Positions 45,005-53,183 of a DNA stretch of 64,000 nucleotides are shown here, one piece after another. Each line of letters starts with the position of its first letter. The first letter of the stretch is position 1. The position numbers were made by a program, and so were the translations under genes. The notes under the pieces were generated by a model. That model was not told where the DNA came from. It made no database searches and worked only from the letters and a program-made list of their open reading frames with translations. Origin of the DNA: Listeria ilorinensis. GTDB lineage: Bacteria; Bacillota; Bacilli; Lactobacillales; Listeriaceae. The stretch is from positions 33,203-97,202 of the forward strand of contig NZ_CAJYCN010000012.1 of NCBI RefSeq assembly GCF_913566895.1, read 5' to 3'.

Positions 45005-46387
45005 GTGAAGGGAACGAATTTAAAAAACGGCGATCAGCTGACGCTAGAAATCAAGCGGCTTGGGATTAATGGCGAGGGAATCGGTTATTATCAAAAGCAA
45101 GTTATTTTTGTAAAAGGGGCGCTTCCAGGCGAGAAAGTAACAGCACTGGTGACCCGACCGGAAATGAGCTACACGGAGGCTGAACTTCAGAAAATCGAGC
45201 GACCTTCTTCTGATAGAATTACACCGCCATGTCCAGTCTATGAGGTATGCGGTGGCTGTCAATTGCAACATCTAGCTTATTCAGCCCAGCTAGTATTCAA
45301 ACAGGACCTGATTCGTCAGGCACTTGAAAAATATACGAAACTTGACTTGAGAAAAGTAAAAATAAAAGAAACGATCGGTATGGATGAGCCATTCCGCTAT
45401 CGAAATAAAAACCAATTTCAAACACGTATGAATGCGCGCGGGGAACTTGAAAGTGGCTTATTTCAAGCGGGCTCGCATCGACTGGTCCCTATTGATGACT
45501 GCCTCGTGCAAGAACCGCAGACCGTGGAGCTGACACAAACGGTCACAAAAGCGCTGAACATACTTCACATCCCGGCTTATCATGAAAAGAAGGGGACCGG
45601 AGTCATCAAGACGATCGTCACACGGATTGGCGTCCAGACTGGGGAGATGCAGCTTGTCTTTGTCACACGGACCGCTGAGATTCCACATCTTGATGAGCTG
45701 CTCAAGATCATTCAAGAAAAACATCCAGAAATCGTGTCGATCATGCAAAACCGGCAGCCAGAAGATACGGCGCGTATCTTTGGCGAAGAGACGGTTTTAT
45801 TATGGGGTAAAGAGACGATTTCCGAAAAACTAAGTGAAATGACATATGATTTATCGGCGCGGGCTTTTTTTCAATTGAATCCGACACAGACCGAAAAGCT
45901 TTACCAAGAAGTAAAAAATGCACTGACATTGACAGGTAAGGAGAAAATTGTGGATGCTTACTGCGGGGTAGGCACAATTGGGTTGATGTTAGCGCCGTTT
46001 GCCGGCGAAGTACGTGGGATGGACACGATACCAGAGGCTATTGAAGATGCTCTCAGAAATGCTGCTAAAAATCAGCTCGACAATGTGCAGTATGAAGTTG
46101 GCGATGCAAAAACCGTCTTTCAGAAATGGCAGCAGGAAGGCTATGAACCGGATGCAGTAGTGGTTGATCCGCCGCGCACTGGCCTGGATGACGAACTGAT
46201 TCGTTCATTGATGCAAACAAAACCGAAACAATTGATTTATGTGTCCTGTAACCCGTCAACATTGGCTCGGGATTTAGCTGTGCTTGATAAACGTTACCGA
46301 GTCCGTTCAATTCAGCCTTTGGACATGTTTCCGCAGACTGCACATACGGAATCCGTCACGATTTTAAAACGTAGAAACTATAAATAA
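45005..46387 (+). CDS. rlmCD: 23S rRNA (uracil-C5)-methyltransferase, RlmCD/RumA type
   Basis: SAM-dependent enzyme that makes 5-methyluridine in 23S rRNA. The 460 residues comprise an N-terminal TRAM domain (about 1-55), a 4Fe-4S cluster region CPVYEVCGGC (about 75-84), the SAM loop VDAYCGVGTIGL, VVVDPPRTGLD, and the catalytic cysteine in YVSCNPSTLARD. GGAGG precedes the GTG at 45005 at correct distance, so I prefer it to the ATG at 44990. The family does not distinguish RlmC, RlmD and TrmA with certainty. A gene-free 225-base segment follows. Confidence 0.87.
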   Translation: MKGTNLKNGDQLTLEIKRLGINGEGIGYYQKQVIFVKGALPGEKVTALVTRPEMSYTEAELQKIERPSSDRITPPCPVYEVCGGCQLQHLAYSAQLVFKQDLIRQALEKYTKLDLRKVKIKETIGMDEPFRYRNKNQFQTRMNARGELESGLFQAGSHRLVPIDDCLVQEPQTVELTQTVTKALNILHIPAYHEKKGTGVIKTIVTRIGVQTGEMQLVFVTRTAEIPHLDELLKIIQEKHPEIVSIMQNRQPEDTARIFGEETVLLWGKETISEKLSEMTYDLSARAFFQLNPTQTEKLYQEVKNALTLTGKEKIVDAYCGVGTIGLMLAPFAGEVRGMDTIPEAIEDALRNAAKNQLDNVQYEVGDAKTVFQKWQQEGYEPDAVVVDPPRTGLDDELIRSLMQTKPKQLIYVSCNPSTLARDLAVLDKRYRVRSIQPLDMFPQTAHTESVTILKRRNYK

Positions 46388-46563
46388 TGATTAGCAGATG
46401 GAGAAATCCTAGCGAGGACGACGACCAAGATGACTAGGCCAGTGTAGAATCTTGATTAAATCATTAGCTCACTGCTAGGCATTTGAACGGCATTCGTGTG
46501 CTTAACTGGCTGATTGGTTAAGGCGAAGACTGGGATCAAGTTTCGACCAATATTTGAATAGAA
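46388..46563 (+). ncRNA. Possible structured RNA or structured 3' UTR after rlmCD
   Basis: About 175 bases without a gene show ordered pairing: CCTAG (46408-46412) can pair with CTAGG at 46434 or 46475, CAGTG (46440) with CACTG (46470), and TTGGT-N5-CGAA (46514-46527) with TTCGACCAA (46542-46550). The segment ends at a perfect terminator. No promoter was identified, so it could be an independent small RNA or the 3' part of the rlmCD transcript. I do not recognise a known RNA family. Confidence 0.35.
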
Positions 46564-46598
46564 AAAGCAGTATCGATTGGTATCGATACTGCTTTTTG
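46564..46598. terminator. Bidirectional terminator between rlmCD and yhjB
   Basis: AAAAAGCAGTATCGAT and ATCGATACTGCTTTTT are perfect 16-base arms with loop TGG, usable from both strands. Confidence 0.92.
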
Positions 46599-46612
46599 CA
46601 TAGACAAGTTGG

Positions 46613-48082
46613 TTAGCGCCGCTGATTCAAATTTTCTGATACTATTTTCCGCGAGAACAGACTGACCACAAGCGTAACGGCCAAATTGATCAAAAGCGGA
46701 ACAAAACCAATATTGATATCCTGTAAATAGCTAGGCAGATTTGGAATGATCGAACTCATCGTCATACTGTTCTGACTGACCACAAGCGCACAGATGATCC
46801 CCACAATCATTCCGCTAATAGCGCCTTGCTTAGTGATAGGATTCCGCTTCCATAAACTAAAGAATAGAGCCGGGCAAAGCTGAACGATCAGACTATAGCC
46901 AACTTGAAGAATCTGTGCTAAAGCGCTGGAATCGTAAAATACCAAAAAACAAGCGACAGCACCGAGCAATGGAACGAATAGTTTTGATAAGCGGGTAACT
47001 TTTTGTTCGTTAAAGTCGGGCTTCAACCCGAAAAGAATATTTTTTGAAAGCAATGTAGCGGCTGTCATCAAAAGCATGGAGCCTGGCACGATGGCCGTAA
47101 GCATTCCAGCAGCACCGATCAAACCGACAAACCATGGACTAAAAGACTGGACGGACAGTTTAAGTAAAGCCAGATCACTTTCGCTGTCAGATAGACCTGG
47201 TACTTGAATAACTGCTGTAAAACCAATAAAAAGAACAAATAAGAGCATTAAGGTATAAAGAGGACTAATCACAGCATTTTTACGGAATGTCCGCTCATTT
47301 TTAGCCGTAAATGTAGAGGCAAAAACCTGTGGCCACATATAAAATCCAAGAACGTAGAACAAAACAGTCGAAATAAACCAAGTGACCGAATAAGTTTCAT
47401 TTGGGAAAGTTAACAGTTCCGGCTTGACCTGTTTGATCTGCTGAAACATCTCGCCGTAGCTGCCAAAATAATGAAGCGGCAAATAAATTCCCATAAAAAC
47501 GATCACAAATAGAATCATCAAATCTTTTAAAACGGCCACCCAAGCTGTTCCACGGACTCCAGAGATAACCGTATACAAAATGATTGCCAGTGTGCCAATA
47601 ATAACTGAGACGCTCGCAGGAATCATGCCATAGCTAGTGACAGAGACAATGATCGACAGACCTTTTAATTGAATGACGACAATCGGGATGATCGCAATCA
47701 CGCCAATCAGGGCTACAAGGATTCCTAAAAGGGGGCTTTGATACTTAGCTGCAAAGAAATCCGATTGTGAAACGAGCCGGTGTTCATGAGCATATCGCCA
47801 AATTAGTGGCAACAAAAAATAGCTTGTGACATAACTGAGCGCGATATAAACCATCACATACACAGCTGAAATCCCTTTTGAATAGGCCCAGCCACTGCCG
47901 CCAAGAAAAGAGAATGTGGTATAAACTTCGCCAGCAGTCAGCAAAAAGACAAAAACCGTATTGAAACTCCTACCACCTACCGCCCAATTTTCAAGCGTCA
48001 TGGCTTGCTTTTTCCGTGCTCGAATACCAATCGTAAGTGTTAAAATGAAAAAGAGCATAATAATCAGTGAGGCGATGATCAT
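46613..48082 (-). CDS. yhjB: Sodium:solute symporter (YhjB-like)
   Basis: A 489-residue SSS-family cotransporter with about thirteen membrane helices. The N-terminal part has NWAVGGRSFNTVFVF and TAGEVYTTFSFLGGSGWAY, and helix 8 shows AIVPGSMLLMTAATLLSKN, the sodium-site region. It overlaps by four bases the end of the small DUF3311 gene upstream, as in the Bacillus yhjC-yhjB pair, where the two subunits are thought to act together. The substrate is unknown. Closed by the bidirectional hairpin at 46564. Confidence 0.87.
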   Translation of the reverse strand: MIIASLIIMLFFILTLTIGIRARKKQAMTLENWAVGGRSFNTVFVFLLTAGEVYTTFSFLGGSGWAYSKGISAVYVMVYIALSYVTSYFLLPLIWRYAHEHRLVSQSDFFAAKYQSPLLGILVALIGVIAIIPIVVIQLKGLSIIVSVTSYGMIPASVSVIIGTLAIILYTVISGVRGTAWVAVLKDLMILFVIVFMGIYLPLHYFGSYGEMFQQIKQVKPELLTFPNETYSVTWFISTVLFYVLGFYMWPQVFASTFTAKNERTFRKNAVISPLYTLMLLFVLFIGFTAVIQVPGLSDSESDLALLKLSVQSFSPWFVGLIGAAGMLTAIVPGSMLLMTAATLLSKNILFGLKPDFNEQKVTRLSKLFVPLLGAVACFLVFYDSSALAQILQVGYSLIVQLCPALFFSLWKRNPITKQGAISGMIVGIICALVVSQNSMTMSSIIPNLPSYLQDINIGFVPLLINLAVTLVVSLFSRKIVSENLNQRR

Positions 48083-48273
48083 GATTTTTCCTCCTTTTTG
48101 TTTCGCGGATCAAGATGATAGAGGATCACAAGAATAAGGGAAGAAAAAATAACGCCACTCGTAATCCATACCAAATCAAAAGGTAGACCAAAAATGGTAG
48201 GCTCGATTTGATTGAAAAACGGGATACCGCCGAGAATAAATAAAAATGGGCAGATAAGCAGCCATTTTCGCAT
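48079..48273 (-). CDS. yhjC: DUF3311 small membrane protein (YhjC-like)
   Basis: Sixty-four residues with two membrane helices (about 3-17 and 35-54) and a charged tail (HLDPRNKKEEKS). The family almost always accompanies an SSS symporter, and here its end overlaps the symporter start by four bases. This suggests translational coupling and a small-subunit role. The start follows AAAGAGGC on the minus strand. Confidence 0.85.
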   Translation of the reverse strand: MRKWLLICPFLFILGGIPFFNQIEPTIFGLPFDLVWITSGVIFSSLILVILYHLDPRNKKEEKS

Positions 48274-48358
48274 TTTTAAAGCCTCTTTTCTAAATAAAGT
48301 TGGAGTACAAAACTGTTATAATTTTACACTAGAATGGCAGAAAAGTCGATACGACTGG

Positions 48359-48469
48359 CTACTGCATTAATGCCCAGATAATAACGCCATCAAAGACAGC
48401 CAAACCAAGAATCACCCATAAAGTGATTTTAAGCAGCAGCTTTTTATCTGTTTTTTGCTTGTTTGTCAA
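48359..48469 (-). CDS. Small single-TM protein (36 residues)
   Basis: An open frame of 36 codons begins at a TTG after the strong SD AAAGGAGTGATAAAGA (9 bases) and ends in TAG. The product has a basic N-terminus (TNKQKTDKKLLLK) followed by one hydrophobic helix (about residues 16-35, LWVILGLAVFDGVIIWALMQ). It lies upstream of yhjC on the same strand, with 85 bases between. The positive-inside layout and good SD support real translation. The function is unknown. Confidence 0.6.
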   Translation of the reverse strand: MTNKQKTDKKLLLKITLWVILGLAVFDGVIIWALMQ

Positions 48470-48533
48470 TCTTTATCACTCCTTTAAGAATAGGGATGTT
48501 AAAAGCGTATCATACTTTCTGAAAAAGTAAAAA

Positions 48534-48566
48534 AATCCAGCCCGCCTAAATAATGCGAGCTGGATA
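48534..48566 (-). terminator. Terminator of the TipAS-type regulator gene
   Basis: On the minus strand ATCCAGCTCGC and GCGGGCTGGAT pair with one wobble and are followed by TTTTTT. Confidence 0.82.
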
Positions 48567-48570
48567 AAAA

Positions 48571-49335
48571 TTATTCTGCTAGATAAAGTTGTACAGCATC
48601 CCTCAGTAATTGCGCTGCACCGATACCGCTGCGCTCATCATAATAGCTTTGAAAGCGCTCATCTGCTACATACATGTCGACAAGACCTAGATGTGCTTCT
48701 TTGGAATAACTTGGCCAGAAAAAACGGATCCAGGCTTGATGGAGCTTGGCTGCCTCTTGTGCTTTTTTCGAATGGGCATCATCACCAGCTTCAAGCGCAG
48801 TTTTTAGTACTGCGAGTAAAGTTTCGTTTAAGCGTTCCTGCTCGGTAAATTTGGCTTTTGAAAGCCCCATAAGCTGGGCGTTACTGGCTTCGATAGTCTG
48901 GTCACCATAACGATCACGGATTTCCTTTCCGTATGCTGCTTCATTCTTGTCCAAAAGTTGCTCCTTAAAAGCGTCAAATTTTTCTTGATCAGTCATTATG
49001 ATCATCCTTTCTTCGGCTTGGATCGAACGGTCAACAAGTTCAATAATCCGCTCCAGCCGGTCTTTTTTTGAGAGGAGTTTTTGCTGATGGTTCTGGAGTG
49101 CATGCTTGCGGTCAAACGACGGATCGTCTAGCAATTCTTTGATTTTCTCCAGACCAAGCTCCAACTCCCGATACAGTAAAATCTGTTGGAGTCGGTCCAC
49201 TTCCTGCTTTCCGTATATTCGGTAGCCATTTGGCGAAATTCGAGCGGGTTTTAATAATCCGATCTGATCATAGTAGCGGAGTGTCCGCGTTGTGACTCCT
49301 GCCAGCTGCGCCATTTTTTGTATTGTATAGTCCAT
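48571..49335 (-). CDS. MerR-family regulator with TipAS ligand domain
   Basis: A 254-residue activator. The N-terminal MerR helix-turn-helix is MAQLAGVTTRTLRYYDQIGL (about 8-27), then a dimer helix (about 75-115), and a C-terminal TipAS-type domain (about 125-254, KEIRDRYGDQTIEASNAQL and HQAWIRFFWP), which in TipAL and Mta-like proteins binds small hydrophobic antibiotics. It is divergent from vanZ and has a MerR-style promoter with a 19-base spacer. Targets are unknown. Confidence 0.88.
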   Translation of the reverse strand: MDYTIQKMAQLAGVTTRTLRYYDQIGLLKPARISPNGYRIYGKQEVDRLQQILLYRELELGLEKIKELLDDPSFDRKHALQNHQQKLLSKKDRLERIIELVDRSIQAEERMIIMTDQEKFDAFKEQLLDKNEAAYGKEIRDRYGDQTIEASNAQLMGLSKAKFTEQERLNETLLAVLKTALEAGDDAHSKKAQEAAKLHQAWIRFFWPSYSKEAHLGLVDMYVADERFQSYYDERSGIGAAQLLRDAVQLYLAE

Positions 49336-49356
49336 ATGATTTCCTCCTCTATTTTT

Positions 49357-49387
49357 ATCATAAAGGTTTACGCTGCGTTAAGGTCAA
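49357..49387 (-). promoter_or_regulatory. MerR-type autoregulated promoter with 19-base spacer
   Basis: On the minus strand TTGACC and TATGAT are separated by 19 bases, longer than normal and typical of promoters twisted by MerR proteins. The spacer holds the dyad TTAACGC-A-GCGTAAA (one mismatch). Confidence 0.7.
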
Positions 49388-49530
49388 GCGGAAAAAGTAA
49401 TTTTTTGACCAGATGCAAAACTTTCAAAAATGTAAGCTGTGGCAGTATTGATCTAGCTTTCAATTCAAAGGGGTATCTGCTAAACTATTAGTAGGCTTGA
49501 AACACTAATTGGAAGGCGTGTGAAACAAAA

Positions 49531-50202
49531 TTGAATCTCCAACGTTTGAAATACTTAGTTCTATGTCTTCCGCTGCTTTATATGGCATATGGCGTGACAT
49601 TAGCCCTTCAATTCGGCAGTCAGACTGAACTGGTCAACTCTTTGGCTAATGGGCTGATCCTTTTTTTATTTACTAGTTGGCTCACAAAACGCGCTAAACT
49701 TAGAAACTGGATTGATTTTATCTGGTTTGCAGTATTTATTTTGTATATCTTTATCTTACATCATTTAGTTTCCTATATCGCTGTGGGGGATTTTATTAGC
49801 AGCACATATACAGGTGACTTTCATATTCAAAAAGAATTGATCAATTTAGTGCCTTTTACAACCATTGAAAATACCTTTAGACAGGCACTACCAACCATGC
49901 CGACGATTGTACAGGTTGTTGGAAACATCCTTATGCTTGCACCGCTTGCTTTTTTTCTGCTTTATTTTAAAATCGTCAAACGTGTGCGTAGTGCAATATT
50001 CGTCGTTTTTTTGACTTCGTGTGGGATCGAGGTCGTTCAATTTATTCAGACAACGCTGATCACGGGCTTCAGTGGTATGACACTTCCACTTGAGCGTTCC
50101 ACTGATATAGATGATATCATCTTAAATACGATTAGCGGAGGGATCGGGGCTGTGATTGCTCTTATGATTCCATCTGTCAGAAAGAGAATCGGGAAACGTT
50201 AA
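49531..50202 (+). CDS. VanZ-family membrane protein
   Basis: A 223-residue protein with five or six membrane helices and the VanZ fold signature LVPFTTIENTFRQ, VVGNILMLAPLAFFL and the final SGGIGAVIALM. VanZ proteins lower sensitivity to teicoplanin or lipoglycopeptides, but chromosomal homologues are mostly uncharacterised. A TTG start at 49531 is the only sensible choice; GGAAGG lies rather far upstream. It precedes mprF by 54 bases, so a shared cell-envelope operon is likely. Confidence 0.8.
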   Translation: MNLQRLKYLVLCLPLLYMAYGVTLALQFGSQTELVNSLANGLILFLFTSWLTKRAKLRNWIDFIWFAVFILYIFILHHLVSYIAVGDFISSTYTGDFHIQKELINLVPFTTIENTFRQALPTMPTIVQVVGNILMLAPLAFFLLYFKIVKRVRSAIFVVFLTSCGIEVVQFIQTTLITGFSGMTLPLERSTDIDDIILNTISGGIGAVIALMIPSVRKRIGKR

Positions 50203-50256
50203 ACAAGCCAGGATAGCTAAGGGAGGCTATTGGAAAGAACTAAAGGAGAAATGAAA

Positions 50257-52851
50257 ATGAAAGATAAACTACTGCAATTGTATGCGTGGTTCCAAAAAAA
50301 TAGTAAAATCGTTAAAATTATCTTTGTCTCTCTGATTTCAGCTTTCGTTATTTATGAAATCATCAATATTGCGACAGGGATCGATTATCAGTCATTAAAA
50401 ACAAACATGACCAGTCAAAGTCCGGAAAGTTTGCTGATCATGCTAATTGTCGGCTTACTGGCCGTTACACCTATGCTTGTCTATGATTTTATGATTGTCA
50501 AGCTGCTTCCGGGCAAATTTCCCGTCTCACATATTATCATGTCTGGCTGGATTACAAATACATTTACCAATATCGGCGGCTTTGGTGGTGTACTGGGTGC
50601 TTCACTACGTGCCAGTTTTTATGGAAAAAACGCTTCTCATAAAGAAATACTTTTAGCGATTTCCAAAATTGCCTTGTTTCTTGTATCAGGTTTGTCGATT
50701 TTTTGCCTTGTAGGGCTAGCGACATTGCCGATCCCGGGTTTTGCTGACCATTTCCGGAATTATTGGCCTTGGTTGCTCGGGGGAGGGCTGTATTTTCCAA
50801 TCCTTTTTACAATGACTAAGTGGAAAAGCAAGTCTTTATTTGTGGACCTTCCACTTAAACGAGAGCTGGTATTGATTGGTGGCTCAATTTTTGAGTGGCT
50901 GTTTGCTTATGGGTGCTTTGTAATCATCGGGTTCTTAATGAATGAACCGGTTGACCTACTCAAAGTATTTCCGCTATTTGTGATTGCCTCTGTCATTGGG
51001 GTCGCTTCTATGATTCCGGGGGGGATTGGAACATTTGACCTTGTGATGGTATATGGCCTTGGACAACTGGGTGTTGCAGAAGAATTGGCACTCGTTTGGC
51101 TGCTCTTTTATCGTATTTTTTACTACATTATCCCATTTTTAGTGGGGATTCTCTGCTTTATTTTAAAAGCTGGTAAACGATTTAATGATTATTTGGAAGG
51201 ATTGCCCCATCTCTTCTTGCAAAAGTTGGCGCATCGATTTTTAGTACTATTCGTTTATTTTAGCGGTCTCATGTTGATTTTATCTTCGGTATTGCCTTTT
51301 GCAATCTATCATGTGCCGTTTTTATACAAACTTTTACCATTCAGTTTCCTATTTATTTCGCAAGTGACCAATGTGGCCTTTGGCTTTCTGTTGCTTGGAC
51401 TTGCCCGAGGAATTGAGAGTAAGACGAAAAAAGCCTATCTTACCACAGTGGTAGTACTTGGTTGTGCGATTTTTAATACATTGGCACGGGTGTTTTCCAT
51501 TAAGCAAGCCATTTTTCTTGGCATCGTATTACTATGTGTCTACTTGGCGCGCAATGAGTTTTACCGCGAAAAATTTGTCTATACGTGGAGTAAGATTATT
51601 TTTGATATTTGCTTGTTCCTTGCGTGCCTGACAGGATATGTCGTGATCGGGATTTACAATTCACCGAATATCCCGCATAAAAAACAAATCCCTGAATATC
51701 TGGCGATCGCCTCCGAGCATATTTGGGTAACGGGCTTTATCGGGATGATTATTGCTGTCATCTGCTTGGTCGTGATTTATATCTATTTGTCCTCTTCACC
51801 AGACAAACTGGGTTCACCATTTGAAGCGACACGAGTTCGCGCACATTTAGAGAAATGGGGGGGCAATGAAGTCAGCCACACGATTTTTTTGCGAGATAAG
51901 TTGCTATTTTGGGCACAGGAGGGGAGCGTCCTATTTGCCTTTCGCATCATTGCGGACAAAATGGTGATTATGGGTGAGCCGACTGGAGATCTTTCGAAGC
52001 AGGAAGAGGCAGTACTTGAAGTCATGGAAACTGCAGATAAATTTGGCTATCGACCTGTATTTTATGAGGTAAAAGGAGATATGCTACCTTATCTTCATGA
52101 GCTGGGTTTCGACTTTATCAAGCTGGGTGAAGAAGGTTTTGTTGACGTGGAAAACTTCACGCTTTCCGGCAAGAAGAAAAAAGGCGAACGGGCATTGATG
52201 AATAAAATGGAGCGTGAATCATATCAATTTGAGATTTTGGAAGCTCCTTATTCATCTGAAACTTGGAAAGCGCTGCGGCAAATTTCAGATGAATGGCTGG
52301 ATGGTCGGACAGAAAAAGGCTTTTCACTCGGTTTTTTTGATCATTATTATTTGGAGCAGGCGGGAATTGCCGTCATTCGAGAACCAGAAGGAAAGATCGT
52401 TGCTTTTGCCACTTTAATGCCGGCGTATAATGATCAAATGACATCGATCGACCTGATGCGCTACGGAAAAGATGCACCAAGTGGCATTATGGATGTGCTC
52501 TTTATCAACCTGTTTGAAAAAGCGAAAAGTGAAGGCTATCGGGTCTTTAATATTGGAATGGCGCCCCTTGCCAATGTTGGTGAAACAAAATTTGCTTTTC
52601 TTGGCGAACGACTGGCAGGGCTCGTGTACCGCTATAGCCAAGGATTTTATGGCTTTCAAGGTCTGCGCCGGTATAAAGATAAATATGTGAACGAATGGGT
52701 GCAAAAATATGTGGCTTTCAGGAAGCGCAGCTCGATTGCCTTTACGATGATCCAGCTAATGCTTCTCGTGGGGAAAAAACGCCCGCTTGCCAAAAATCAA
52801 ATGATTTTGGAAATCCCATTGGATGAACTGGATCAGGGGCAGGATAAATAG
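50257..52851 (+). CDS. mprF: Lysylphosphatidylglycerol synthase/flippase MprF
   Basis: Transfers lysine from Lys-tRNA to phosphatidylglycerol and flips the product outward, which repels cationic peptides. About 864 residues: an N-terminal flippase with some fourteen helices (residues about 1-510, including ASMIPGGIGTFDLVMVYGL), then a cytosolic GNAT-like synthase domain with LMRYGKDAPSGIMDVLF and RVFNIGMAPLANVG. I choose the ATG at 50257, eight bases after AAAGGAG, rather than the ATG at 50251. In L. monocytogenes mprF belongs to the VirR regulon, and virR is in this window. Confidence 0.94.
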   Translation: MKDKLLQLYAWFQKNSKIVKIIFVSLISAFVIYEIINIATGIDYQSLKTNMTSQSPESLLIMLIVGLLAVTPMLVYDFMIVKLLPGKFPVSHIIMSGWITNTFTNIGGFGGVLGASLRASFYGKNASHKEILLAISKIALFLVSGLSIFCLVGLATLPIPGFADHFRNYWPWLLGGGLYFPILFTMTKWKSKSLFVDLPLKRELVLIGGSIFEWLFAYGCFVIIGFLMNEPVDLLKVFPLFVIASVIGVASMIPGGIGTFDLVMVYGLGQLGVAEELALVWLLFYRIFYYIIPFLVGILCFILKAGKRFNDYLEGLPHLFLQKLAHRFLVLFVYFSGLMLILSSVLPFAIYHVPFLYKLLPFSFLFISQVTNVAFGFLLLGLARGIESKTKKAYLTTVVVLGCAIFNTLARVFSIKQAIFLGIVLLCVYLARNEFYREKFVYTWSKIIFDICLFLACLTGYVVIGIYNSPNIPHKKQIPEYLAIASEHIWVTGFIGMIIAVICLVVIYIYLSSSPDKLGSPFEATRVRAHLEKWGGNEVSHTIFLRDKLLFWAQEGSVLFAFRIIADKMVIMGEPTGDLSKQEEAVLEVMETADKFGYRPVFYEVKGDMLPYLHELGFDFIKLGEEGFVDVENFTLSGKKKKGERALMNKMERESYQFEILEAPYSSETWKALRQISDEWLDGRTEKGFSLGFFDHYYLEQAGIAVIREPEGKIVAFATLMPAYNDQMTSIDLMRYGKDAPSGIMDVLFINLFEKAKSEGYRVFNIGMAPLANVGETKFAFLGERLAGLVYRYSQGFYGFQGLRRYKDKYVNEWVQKYVAFRKRSSIAFTMIQLMLLVGKKRPLAKNQMILEIPLDELDQGQDK

Positions 52852-52935
52852 AAAAAATGCGTAATAACTGATTGGGAATTTATCATTTTTATTAATAGAT
52901 TTCTATTAACAGACCAGCTAAAAATTTATCATTCC

Positions 52936-52970
52936 AAAAAGCGACGCTCTCGGAGAGTGTCGCTTTTTAC
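52936..52970 (+). terminator. Terminator of mprF
   Basis: AAAAAGCGACGCTCTC and GAGAGTGTCGCTTTTT form 16-base arms with one G-U pair. The strand-symmetric A and T runs make it usable both ways. Confidence 0.88.
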
Positions 52971-53071
52971 TTTATAAATCCAAATAGTTGAAAGCAGATT
53001 TACATGTTAAAATAGGAATAACAAAGGACAAGCACTGGAAATAATTGAGGATGATGAAAAGCATGAGGCAC

Positions 53072-53145
53072 AATAAAAGAACCAAAAATTCAGCAATAGA
53101 GCCATATTTTGAAATGGTCATCGCCTAATTCATGGTTCTTTTATT
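53072..53145. terminator. Thirteen-base perfect inverted repeat, probable terminator or small RNA end
   Basis: AATAAAAGAACCA (53072-53084) and TGGTTCTTTTATT (53133-53145) match without error across a 48-base loop. A short frame of 25 codons from the ATG at 53051 ends inside the loop. The repeat may end the leftward epimerase transcript or form a small RNA with the region from about 52985. Confidence 0.45.
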
Positions 53146-53183
53146 CTATTTTATATGACGGTTGCATGTACTAAAAAGCGACA

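Noticed and set aside
49440..49500. Sigma-B promoter (GGGTAT) before vanZ
   Set aside because: A GGGGTAT is present, but no GTTT-like -35 element occurs at 13-15 bases.
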